NCBI GenBank assembly: GCA_002364755.1
Contig: DEZI01000018.1
Location: 1-64,000, forward strand
DNA length: 64,000 nucleotides
Direction of reading: 5' to 3'
Source: Stenotrophomonas maltophilia
Lineage (GTDB): Bacteria; Pseudomonadota; Gammaproteobacteria; Xanthomonadales; Xanthomonadaceae
Shown: piece after piece, positions 17,682-25,872 of the stretch
How positions within the stretch are numbered: position 1 is the stretch's first letter
How the letters are laid out: the number at the start of each line of letters is the position of its first letter
The notes under the pieces: model-generated
Databases searched by the model: none
Seen by the model: only the letters and a program-made list of their open reading frames with translations
What the model was told of the DNA's origin: nothing
Program-made: the position numbers and the translations under genes

Positions 17682-18365
17682 ATGTTCCCGCGACTGCCCA
17701 CCGTCACCAAGGCTCTGCTGATCGCCAACGTGATCCTGTTCCTGCTGCAGCAGCCGTTCCTGCTCGGCATGCAGACCTTCGAACCGTTCATGCTGCAGCC
17801 GTGGCAGCAGGGCTTCGATGCGTTTTCCCCAGGCGCCAATTTCCAGCCGTGGCAGCTGCTGACCTATGGCTTCCTGCACGGCAGCTTCGGCCACCTGTTC
17901 TTCAACATGCTGGCGGTCTTCATGTTCGGCGCGCCGCTGGAGCAGACCTGGGGGGAAAAGCGCTTCCTGCTGTACTACCTGGTGTGCGTGGCTGGTGCCG
18001 GTGTCTGCCAGTTGCTGGTGGGTACGCTGCTGGAGAACCCGGCCACGGTGCTGGGCGCATCCGGCGGTGTGTTCGGCCTGCTGCTGGCCTACGGCATGCT
18101 GTTCCCGAACCAGCGCGTGATGCTGCTGTTCCCGCCCATTCCGATGAAGGCACGCACGTTCGTGATCCTGTTCGGCGTGGGTGAACTGGTGCTGGGCATG
18201 ACCGGCTGGCAGCCTGGCGTCGCGCATTTCGCACATCTGGGCGGCATGCTGTTCGGCTGGCTGCTGATCCGCTACTGGCGCGGGCAGCCGCCGTTCAACA
18301 AGCGTCGCCCGCCCGGCCCTCCCGGCCCACGCAAGCGCCCGAACCACCTGCGCAGCGTCAAATGA
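17682..18365 (+). CDS. Rhomboid-family intramembrane serine protease
   Basis: A 227-residue membrane protease. The core has six helices, with the HGSFGHLFFNM segment, the nucleophile Ser127 in LGASGGVFG and the partner His185 in HFAHLGGM; HFNM-like residues that line the oxyanion hole are present. The C-terminus is a short basic cytoplasmic tail rich in Arg, Pro and Lys. Rhomboids cut single-pass membrane proteins within the bilayer; the substrate here is unknown. The stop codon lies inside a perfect 13-bp inverted repeat. Confidence 0.92.
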   Translation: MFPRLPTVTKALLIANVILFLLQQPFLLGMQTFEPFMLQPWQQGFDAFSPGANFQPWQLLTYGFLHGSFGHLFFNMLAVFMFGAPLEQTWGEKRFLLYYLVCVAGAGVCQLLVGTLLENPATVLGASGGVFGLLLAYGMLFPNQRVMLLFPPIPMKARTFVILFGVGELVLGMTGWQPGVAHFAHLGGMLFGWLLIRYWRGQPPFNKRRPPGPPGPRKRPNHLRSVK

Positions 18366-18386
18366 TTTAAAGGATCATTTGACGCT
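18354..18386 (+). terminator. Hairpin spanning the rhomboid stop codon
   Basis: AGCGTCAAATGAT (18354-18366) and ATCATTTGACGCT (18374-18386) are perfect arms with loop TTAAAGG. The left arm includes the last codons and TGA. There is no T-tract, so it may stabilise the 3' end or terminate weakly. Confidence 0.5.
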
Positions 18387-18422
18387 GTGGGTGCCGACCG
18401 TTGGTCGGTACACGCTGCGCGC

Positions 18423-18445
18423 ATCCACGCATGGCGTGGATCTAC
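18423..18445. repeat. Half GTAG repeat at the end of the oxidoreductase gene
   Basis: ATCCACGC-ATG-GCGTGGAT followed by CTAC. On the minus strand the GTAG holds the TAG stop (18444-18442) of the oxidoreductase gene. Confidence 0.75.
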
Positions 18446-20067
18446 CCATCCTGCAACACCACCTGCGCGGCATTGTGCCCGGGCGCACCGGTCACGCCGC
18501 CGCCGGGATGGGTACCCGATCCACACAGGTACAGCCCCGGCAGCGCACCGCGATAGCCGGCCTGTCCGACCATCGGTCGTGCCGAGAACAGCTGGTTGGC
18601 ACTGAGCGCGCCGTGGAAGATATCGCCACCGACCAGGCCGAAGGTCCGCTCCAGATCCAGCGGTGACAGCACCTGCCGGCCCAGTACGCTGGCGGCGAAG
18701 CCCGGCGCATGGCGGTCGACGGTGGCGATCATCAGGTCGGCCACCTCATCGCGATGATCATCCCAGTGCCGGCCACCGGGCAGCACCGGCGCCACGTGCT
18801 GGCAGAACAGGCTGGCCACGTGCTGCCCGGGCGGGGCCAGCGAATCATCCAGCGTGCTCGGGATAAGCATCTCCACGATCGGCTCGCGCGACCAGCCATC
18901 GCGCCGCGCATCCAGCCAGGCGCGGTCCATGTAGTCCAGGCTGGGCGCCATGATGATGCCGGCGCTGAGGTGGTCGCCGGAACCGGGCAGGGCGCGGAAA
19001 TCCGGCAGCCGCGACAGTGCCACGTTCATACGGAACGTGCCCGAGCCGCAGCGCCACTGTGCCATCCGCTCGCGCGTCGCCGGCGGCACCTGCGCCGGGT
19101 CCAGCAGTTGTTCGTACAGCAGCTTGGGATTGACGTTGGCGACCACCGCACGTGCGCGCAGGGTTTCGCCGTTGTCCAGTTCCACGCCGGCCGCCCGCCC
19201 CTGCTCGACCAGCACGCGCCGCACGCCCGCATCCACGCGCAGCTCCGCACCCGCCTCGCGCGCCGCCGCCGCCATCGCCTGGCTGATCGCGCCCATGCCG
19301 CCGATCGCGTGGCCCCAGGCACCCTTCACACCATTGCACTGGCCGAACACGTGGTGCAGCAGCACATATGCACTGCCCGGCGTGTACGGGCTGGCGAAGT
19401 TGCCGACGATGCCATCGAAGCCGAACAGCGCCTTGATCGGTTCGCTCTCGAACCAGCGGTCCAGATACTCTGCGGCCGACAGGGTGAACAGGTCCAGCAG
19501 CTCCTGCCGCAGCGACGCATCCAGCGTGGCCAGTTCGCGGCCGAGGCGCCCCATCTGCCACAGCGCAGGCAGGGCGCGCCATCCGCCGGACACGCCGAGG
19601 TCGGGCGGCGCACGCAGTGCCCATGCGCGCAGTACCCGCTGGTGCGCTGGTGGCTGCCGGCCCGCTACGAAGGCGTCGGCGAAGATCCCCAGCCGCGCTT
19701 CGTACTCGGGCAGCCGTTGCCCGTCGCGCTCGGAGAACTTCGCCACCTCGGCCTGGGTGCGGCCCGGTGCCGACAGCAGGTAGCGGCCGTCATCCATCGG
19801 CAGGAAGTTGTTGGCCGGCCGGTTGATGATGCGCAGGCCGTGCGCGTGCAGCTGCAGGTCGTCGATCACCTTCGGCTGCAGCAGCGACACGGTGTAGGAC
19901 GCCACCGAGTTGCGGAAGCCGGGATGGAACTCCTCGGTGACCGCTGCGCCGCCCAGCACGCCACGGCGCTCCAGCACCAGCACCTTCTTTCCGGCTTTCG
20001 CGAGGTAGGCGGCGCACACCAGTCCGTTGTGGCCACCGCCCACGATGATCGTGTCCCAGTGGCTCAT
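18442..20067 (-). CDS. PYROXD2/phytoene-desaturase-like FAD oxidoreductase
   Basis: A 541-residue flavoprotein of the amine-oxidase/phytoene-desaturase superfamily, closest in pattern to the PYROXD2 group. The FAD-binding N-terminus reads IIVGGGHNGLVCAAYLAKAG with VLVLERRGVLGG. The C-terminal FAD signature LYLCGSGTHPGGGVTGAPGHNAA closes the cofactor site. The middle part is the substrate cap. The substrate is not known; no carotenoid genes lie nearby. It is followed by a VOC gene whose start region overlaps its own downstream frame, consistent with one operon. Its TAG stop lies in a GTAG repeat. Confidence 0.85.
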   Translation of the reverse strand: MSHWDTIIVGGGHNGLVCAAYLAKAGKKVLVLERRGVLGGAAVTEEFHPGFRNSVASYTVSLLQPKVIDDLQLHAHGLRIINRPANNFLPMDDGRYLLSAPGRTQAEVAKFSERDGQRLPEYEARLGIFADAFVAGRQPPAHQRVLRAWALRAPPDLGVSGGWRALPALWQMGRLGRELATLDASLRQELLDLFTLSAAEYLDRWFESEPIKALFGFDGIVGNFASPYTPGSAYVLLHHVFGQCNGVKGAWGHAIGGMGAISQAMAAAAREAGAELRVDAGVRRVLVEQGRAAGVELDNGETLRARAVVANVNPKLLYEQLLDPAQVPPATRERMAQWRCGSGTFRMNVALSRLPDFRALPGSGDHLSAGIIMAPSLDYMDRAWLDARRDGWSREPIVEMLIPSTLDDSLAPPGQHVASLFCQHVAPVLPGGRHWDDHRDEVADLMIATVDRHAPGFAASVLGRQVLSPLDLERTFGLVGGDIFHGALSANQLFSARPMVGQAGYRGALPGLYLCGSGTHPGGGVTGAPGHNAAQVVLQDG

Positions 20068-20546
20068 GCGCCGGCAATCGCCGCTTCGATGCTGGCGATG
20101 TCGATTTTCTTCATCGGCATCATGGCGTTGAAGGCGCGTTTTGCCAGTGCCTTGTCCGTGCTGGTCACAGCATCAATGAGCATGCGTGGGCTGATCTGCC
20201 ACGACACGCCCCAGCGGTCCTTGCACCAGCCGCAGTCGCTTTCCTGGCCGCCGTTGCCGACGATGGCATTCCACAGCCGGTCGGTCTCGGCCTGGTCTGC
20301 GGTCTGGATCTGGAACGAAAACGCTTCGTTGTGCTTGAACGCCGGGCCGCCGTTGAGGCCGACGCAGGCCACGCCGCAGACGGTGAACTCGACGGTGAGC
20401 ACGGCGCCCTCCTGGCCGGCCGGGTAATCGCCCGGCGCGTGGTGCACGGCGGTTACCGCGCTGTCGGGGAAGGTGTTGGCGTAAGAGGTGGCCGCATCCA
20501 GCGCCTCCTTGTCGTACCACACGCAGATGATGTTCCTCACGGTCAT
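20064..20546 (-). CDS. VOC-family protein (PhnB/3-demethylubiquinone type)
   Basis: A 160-residue protein with two beta-alpha-beta-beta-beta modules of the vicinal-oxygen-chelate superfamily. It resembles the group annotated as 3-demethylubiquinone methyltransferase-like or PhnB: FPDSAVTAVHHAPGDYPAG, FTVCGVACVGLNGGPAFKHNEAFSFQI, and CGWCKDRWGVSWQISP, where the W(G)VSWQ motif is typical. The enzymatic role is not established. Its stop overlaps the oxidoreductase ATG (ATGA), so it is the upstream gene of a coupled pair. ATG at 20546 has a GGAG eight bases before it. Confidence 0.85.
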   Translation of the reverse strand: MTVRNIICVWYDKEALDAATSYANTFPDSAVTAVHHAPGDYPAGQEGAVLTVEFTVCGVACVGLNGGPAFKHNEAFSFQIQTADQAETDRLWNAIVGNGGQESDCGWCKDRWGVSWQISPRMLIDAVTSTDKALAKRAFNAMMPMKKIDIASIEAAIAGA

Positions 20547-20681
20547 GATCGGCTCCGCAGCGGACGAGGGCGCAGCGATAGCACGGGCGGTGTCAATGCG
20601 GGATCGTGCTGCACTGCAGGAACGCGCTACCCTGCGATGGCAGAGCAGTTCCCTTTCATGGCGGTACGACAAGGACGATGC

Positions 20682-22337
20682 GTGAAGATCCTGATCCTGG
20701 GCGGATATGGGGTGTTTGGAGGGCGCCTGGTGCAGCTGCTGGCGGACCTGCCGCAGCTGGAGCTGCTGGTGGCCGGGCGCACCCTGGCGGCGGCGCAGGC
20801 CTTCTGCGCGGACTACCGCGGCGAAGCGCACGTGCGGCCGCTGCGGGTTGACCGGCAGGAGCTGGCGCCGACCCTGCTGGCCGAGCGGCCTGATCTGGTG
20901 ATCGATGCGTCCGGTCCCTTCCAGGAGTACGGTAGCCAGCGCTATGCGGCCATCGAGGCCTGCATCGCCGCCAGCATCGATTACCTGGATTTTGCCGACG
21001 CCGCCGACTTCGTGTTCGGTGTCTCGCAGTTCGACGCGCGGGCGCGCGCAGCCGGCGTCTACGTGCTGTCCGGGGTCAGCAGCTTCCCCGTGCTGACCGC
21101 GGCGGTACTGCGGGTGATGGCCACGCGCATGGACATCCTCAGCGTGGAGGGCGGCATTGCGCCGTCGCCCTACGCTGGCATCGGCCTCAACGTGATGCGT
21201 GCGGTGGTGGGCTATGCCGGGTCACCGGTGAAGCTGCGTCGCGGCGGCCGCGATGGCCACGGCGTGGGCCTGGCCGAAAGCCGCCGCTTCACCGTGGCGG
21301 TGCCGGGCCGGATACCGCTGCGCAACCTGCATTTCTCGCTGGTGGACGTGCCCGACCTGCAGGTGCTGCCGCCGGAGCACCCCACGCTGACCGATATCTG
21401 GATCGGTGCGGGCCCGGTGCCGGAGATCCTGCACCGCATCCTCAACCTGCTGGCCAAGGCCCGGCAGCACCTGCGCCTGCCGTCGCTGGAGCCGTGCTCG
21501 CGGCTGTTATACACCGTGCTGAACCTGATGAAGTTCGGCGAACATCGCGGCGGCATGATCGTGCGCGCGCTCGGCGTGCGTGATGGCGCGCCGGTGCGGC
21601 AGAGCTGGCATCTGCTGGCCGAAGCCGATGACGGTCCCTACATTCCTTCGATGGCCATCGAAGCACTGATCCGCAAGCAGCTTGCCGGCGAAAGGCCGGC
21701 ACCGGGCGCGCGCCCGGCAACGCATGCGCTGGAACTGACCAACTATGACCGGGTGTTTGCCGGCCGCACCATCCATACCGGTTTCCGCCAGGACATGCCC
21801 GGCGCAAGCCTGTACCAGCGCGTGCTGGGCGAGGCCTATTCGCAGTTGCCCGCGGCCGTCCAGGCCCTGCATGCGCCGGGTGCGGCGCGGTGCTGGAAGG
21901 GCAGGGCCCGGGTGCAGCGAGGCCGCGGCCTGCTGTCGCGGCTGCTGGGCGTGGTGTTTGGTTTCCCGGCTGCGGGCGAGCAGGTGCCGGTCAGCGTCGC
22001 CTTTGCGCCGGAAGCCGGCGGCGAACGCTGGACGCGCACGTTTGCCGGGCGCTGTTTCTCCTCGCTGCAGACCGAAGGCCGTGGCCGCAACGAGGCGTTG
22101 CTGGTGGAACGCTTCGGCGCTGTGTCGGTGGCCCTGGCCATCGTGGTTGATGGCAGCCGGCTGCAGCTGGTGCCGCGGCGCTGGTCGCTGATGGGCATCC
22201 CGCTGCCGCGCGCGCTGCTGCCGGGCGATGACAGCTTCGAGTACGAAGTGGACGGGCGTTTCGTGTTCGATGTCGAGATCGGTGCGCCTTGGGTGGGGCG
22301 CATCGTGCATTACCGGGGAACGCTAAAGCCGACGTGA
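20682..22337 (+). CDS. DUF4166 / saccharopine-dehydrogenase-like protein
   Basis: A 551-residue protein. The N-terminus is an NAD(P)-binding Rossmann fold (KILILGGYGVFGGRLVQLL, then a Ser/Gly-rich VIDASGPFQEYGS) as in saccharopine dehydrogenase-like proteins. The C-terminal third (about 360-551), with GASLYQRVLGEAYSQLPAAVQALH and a closing ERFGAVSVALAIVVDGSRLQLVPRRWSLMGIPLPRALLP block, matches the DUF4166 domain. Function unknown; possibly reductive modification of a lipid or amino acid. The GTG at 20682 follows AAGGA and begins the Rossmann strand, so it is preferred over upstream codons. Confidence 0.8.
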   Translation: MKILILGGYGVFGGRLVQLLADLPQLELLVAGRTLAAAQAFCADYRGEAHVRPLRVDRQELAPTLLAERPDLVIDASGPFQEYGSQRYAAIEACIAASIDYLDFADAADFVFGVSQFDARARAAGVYVLSGVSSFPVLTAAVLRVMATRMDILSVEGGIAPSPYAGIGLNVMRAVVGYAGSPVKLRRGGRDGHGVGLAESRRFTVAVPGRIPLRNLHFSLVDVPDLQVLPPEHPTLTDIWIGAGPVPEILHRILNLLAKARQHLRLPSLEPCSRLLYTVLNLMKFGEHRGGMIVRALGVRDGAPVRQSWHLLAEADDGPYIPSMAIEALIRKQLAGERPAPGARPATHALELTNYDRVFAGRTIHTGFRQDMPGASLYQRVLGEAYSQLPAAVQALHAPGAARCWKGRARVQRGRGLLSRLLGVVFGFPAAGEQVPVSVAFAPEAGGERWTRTFAGRCFSSLQTEGRGRNEALLVERFGAVSVALAIVVDGSRLQLVPRRWSLMGIPLPRALLPGDDSFEYEVDGRFVFDVEIGAPWVGRIVHYRGTLKPT

Positions 22338-22652
22338 AATCCACCGCTGCGTGCATGCCGCGGGTGTGTCGGAATCGGAGCGGATTGGCACAGCATCAAG
22401 TGCCCATCAAGACGCAGTGTTCGCGATCATGTGTCGGATACAGCCTGATTTGCGTCCCTGCGATGGCCGACGCGATGGCGTTCATGCATGAACTTATCAG
22501 TAGTCTTTTCAATGACATGGCACAAGCCTGCGAGTGGCGAAGGAAGGTTGTTCTGACGCTTTCTGCGCGATTCATTGAAGGTTGTTGCATACCGGCACGG
22601 GCCGCACCTGTGCCTATAACTCTCCGGCAGTTCCACCACCGGAGAGAGCTTC
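22338..22652. other. 315-bp intergenic region upstream of the Oar-like receptor
   Basis: No coding frame is convincing. It holds a TATAAC -10-like box (22615-22620) without a good -35, and an 8-bp hairpin (CTCTCCGG 22620-22627 with CCGGAGAG 22639-22646) that would bury the ribosome-binding site of the next gene if transcription starts upstream of it. Confidence 0.5.
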
Positions 22653-25600
22653 ATGGCAGTTGCATCCACCCATCGTGTGCTGAAGCGCAGTGCGCTTTCG
22701 GCACTCCTGTTTTCCATCGTCGGCAGCGTTGCTGCGCAGAGCACTACCGGCACCCTGTATGGCACCGCGGCGGGTTCCGAAGGCGCGACCGTCGTCGCCC
22801 AGAGCGACAGTGGCCTCAAGCGCACGGCCGCCATCGACGCACAGGGGCGCTACAGCTTTGGCGCGCTACCGGTGGGCCGTTACAGCATCAGCCTGCAGCG
22901 TGACGGACGGACTATTGAAGAACGGAATGACGTGCAGCTGCGCGTGGGCACTGGCACCGAAGTGAGTTTCGCCGCACATGGTCCGGCCACGACGCTCGAT
23001 ACGGTCAACGTCTCCGCGGCGAACATGCCGAAGATCGATGTCACCCATACCGTTTCCAAATCGGTCATCACCTCCGAGCAGTTGGACGTGCTACCACTGG
23101 GGCGCAGCGCCGAATCGATCGCGCTGTTGGCGCCGGGCGTGGTCGCCGGCAGTGGGGCCTTCACCAATGGCTCGCGGTCCGTGCTGTCGTTCGGCGGCTC
23201 CAGCGTTACCGAGAACGCCTACTATCTCAACGGCTTCAACGTCACCAATCCGCTCAACTACCTGGGCGGGATCAGCCTGCCTTACGGCTCCATCGACCAG
23301 CAGGAAACCTTTACCGGAGGCTACGGTGCAGGCTACGGGCGGTCTACCGGCGGCGTGATCAACCAGTTGGGGAAACGCGGCACCAATGCCTGGCGCTTCG
23401 GCGCTCAGGTCACATGGGCACCGGCCGGGCTGGCCGAATCACCGGCATCGGTGAACTACCCGGACGTGGGGCTGCCGGATGGATATGCCTACGAGAACGG
23501 GAGCAAGCCGGGCACGCTGTACCGCTACCGGCGCGGTGACAAGGAAACCACCACCACCTACAGCGGCTATGTCAGCGGGCCGCTGATCGAAGACCGGCTG
23601 TTCGTCCACCTGGCTGCGGAGTCCAACCGCCGCGAAGGTGTGGCCACTGCCAACGAAGCCGCCGCACAGCAGGCGCGCAACCACTACCGCGTGGACACCC
23701 CGAAGTTCTACGGCAAGCTGGACTGGAACATCAACGACAGCAACACGCTTGAGTACACCCGCTTCCAGGACACCGACCGCTATGGCGGCTACTACACCGC
23801 CTTCGACTATCCCACGCTGCAGGAGGGAGATCGCACCGGTACCTTCCCCAACACAACCAAGGCCAGCACCGACGTCGATATCTTCAAGTACACCGGCTAC
23901 CTCAACGACGCGCTGACCTTCAGCACCGTGTGGGGGCGTACCCGTACCGGCAACCTGGAGTTCAACCCGCTGGAATCGGGCAACCCCTACATCAACGGTG
24001 CCGGCAACCAGGATCCCGCGTTGAACGGCGGCACGCCCATCCGCAACGACCAGCCCGATCTGTACACCAAGGCATCGGACGCAGGCAGTACCACGCACGG
24101 GCTGCGCATGGACCTGCAGTACCGCATCGGCAACCACGAGTTGACCGCCGGCATCGACAACATGACCTACCGGGCGCACAACGAAGGTCAGTCGATGACC
24201 GGGCCCGGCCACGCCTGGATCTACTCCCGCGGCAAACCCGATGCGTCGCCCAGCCCTGCGTTCGACATCGCACCGCCCGGTGGCGAGGGCTACTACGTGC
24301 AGAAATACATCTACTCGACCACCACCAGCATGTCGGTCAAGCAGAAGGCGTACTACCTGGAAGACCGCTGGCAGCTGACGCCCGACTGGCTGCTGACGCT
24401 CGGCCTGCGCAACGACACGTTCACCAACTACAACAGCGAGGGCAAGGCATACGTGGAGAGTGGCGACCAGTGGGCGCCACGCCTGGGCGCAAGCTGGGAT
24501 GTGTTCGGCGATGCGTCGTTGAAGGTCTTCGCCAACGTCGGCCGCTACTACCTGGCACTGCCCAACAGCGTGGCCATCCGCGGCGCCTCCGCCTCGACCT
24601 ACACGCGTGAGTACTTCACCTATACCGGCATCGACGCCAATGGCAATCCGACCGGCCTCACGCCGCTGGGGCCAGGGCCGGTGTCGACCAACGGCGAATA
24701 CGGGCAGGCGCCTGATCCGCGTTCGGTGGCCCCCACCGATCTGCGTTCGCAGTACCAGGACGAACTGATTTTGGGTTTCGAAAAGACCTTGGGCACGGAC
24801 TGGAACAGTGGTGCCAAGCTTAGCTACCGCCGTCTGCAGTCGGCCATCGACGATATCTGCGATTCCGATCGCTTTGCCGAAAGGCTGGCGGGGATGGGTC
24901 TGGATCCTGACGGGTACGAACTGCCGGGGTGTGTGATCTTCAACCCTGGCCGTACCAACACCTTCCAGGTCAGGCACCGCGATGGCTCCGGCTACACGCC
25001 GGTCAGCATGAGTTCGCCCGATTGGGGCTACGACGGCAAGAAGGCGAAGCGTCAGTACGTCGCCATCGACCTGTTCATCGAGCACCCCATGTCCGATCGC
25101 TGGTACGGACGTGTCGATTAGACCTGGTCGCGCAGCTTCGGCAATACCGAGGGCCAGGTGAAGTCGGATATCGGCCAGGACGATGTTTCCAAGACCCAGG
25201 ACTGGGATGCGGTGTCGCTGATGGAGTACGCCGGCGGCTACCTCGCCAATGATCGCCGGCATCAGTTGAAGGCATTCGGCGCCTACCAGGTCAACGACGC
25301 ATGGACGGCCTCGGCGACGGTGCGGGTGATGTCAGGGATGCCCAAGAGCTGCCTGGGCTTTTACGGTGCGGACCAGAGCGACCCGGCCGGTGGCTACGGT
25401 TCCTCCTACCACTACTGCAACGGCCAGCCCTCGCGTCCCGGCGATGCGGGCCGACAGCCGTGGACGGCGCAGCTGGACATCGGGCTGATGTATCGGCCGG
25501 CGTTTGCCGACAGCCGACTCGGTCTTGGCCTGGACGTGTTCAACGTGCTCAACCAGCGACGCCAGCGGCAATCGACCGCGAAATACCAGACGGGGCCCGG

Positions 25601-25682
25601 AACGGTGTCCAACGTGTACGGCATGGGCAGCTACTTCACGCCCCCGCGGACGGTGCGCCTGAGCGCCTCCTACGACTTCTGA
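22653..25682 (+). pseudogene. Oar-like TonB-dependent receptor, in-frame stop
   Basis: The gene would encode about 1,009 residues of an Oar/TonB-dependent outer-membrane receptor. After a signal peptide, residues 30-100 form a carboxypeptidase-regulatory-like beta sandwich (EGATVVAQSDSG, GRYSFGALPVGRYS). Then come the plug (LPLGRSAESIALLAPG) and the beta-barrel ending in VRLSASYDF. A TAG at 25119-25121 interrupts the barrel after WYGRVD; the same frame continues with TWSRSFGNTEGQ to the normal terminal strand, so one Tyr-to-stop change (the residue expected after RVD) is the only visible lesion. Loss of about 190 residues of barrel should abolish insertion. Followed by a terminator. Confidence 0.85.
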
Positions 25683-25724
25683 CCTGCGCGAACAGCGGCT
25701 CTCTCTCTCCGCAAAGGTTGGCTT

Positions 25725-25751
25725 GGCCCTGATCCGTCAGGGCCCTTTTTT
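25725..25751 (+). terminator. Intrinsic terminator after the Oar-like gene
   Basis: GGCCCTGA (25725-25732) and TCAGGGCC (25737-25744) with loop TCCG, followed by CTTTTTT. Confidence 0.85.
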
Positions 25752-25770
25752 CAGCCGGCATTTCGATGCA

Positions 25771-25794
25771 GTAGAGCCACGCCATGCGTGGATG
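25771..25794. repeat. Half GTAG repeat between convergent genes
   Basis: GTAGAGCCACGCCATGCGTGG: a single hairpin of the GTAG family between the Oar-like terminator and the hairpin of the M13 gene. Confidence 0.7.
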
Positions 25795-25810
25795 AGGCAT
25801 CGGGAAGCAG

Positions 25811-25834
25811 AGAGGGCGCCCGAAGGCGCCCTCT
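25811..25834 (-). terminator. Hairpin downstream of the first M13 gene
   Basis: Perfect 10-bp arms AGAGGGCGCC and GGCGCCCTCT with loop CGAA, 39 bases past the stop. No clear T-run on the minus strand. Confidence 0.5.
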
Positions 25835-25872
25835 CATCAAACCATCGCCGCTCAGACCTCAGACCTCAGACC

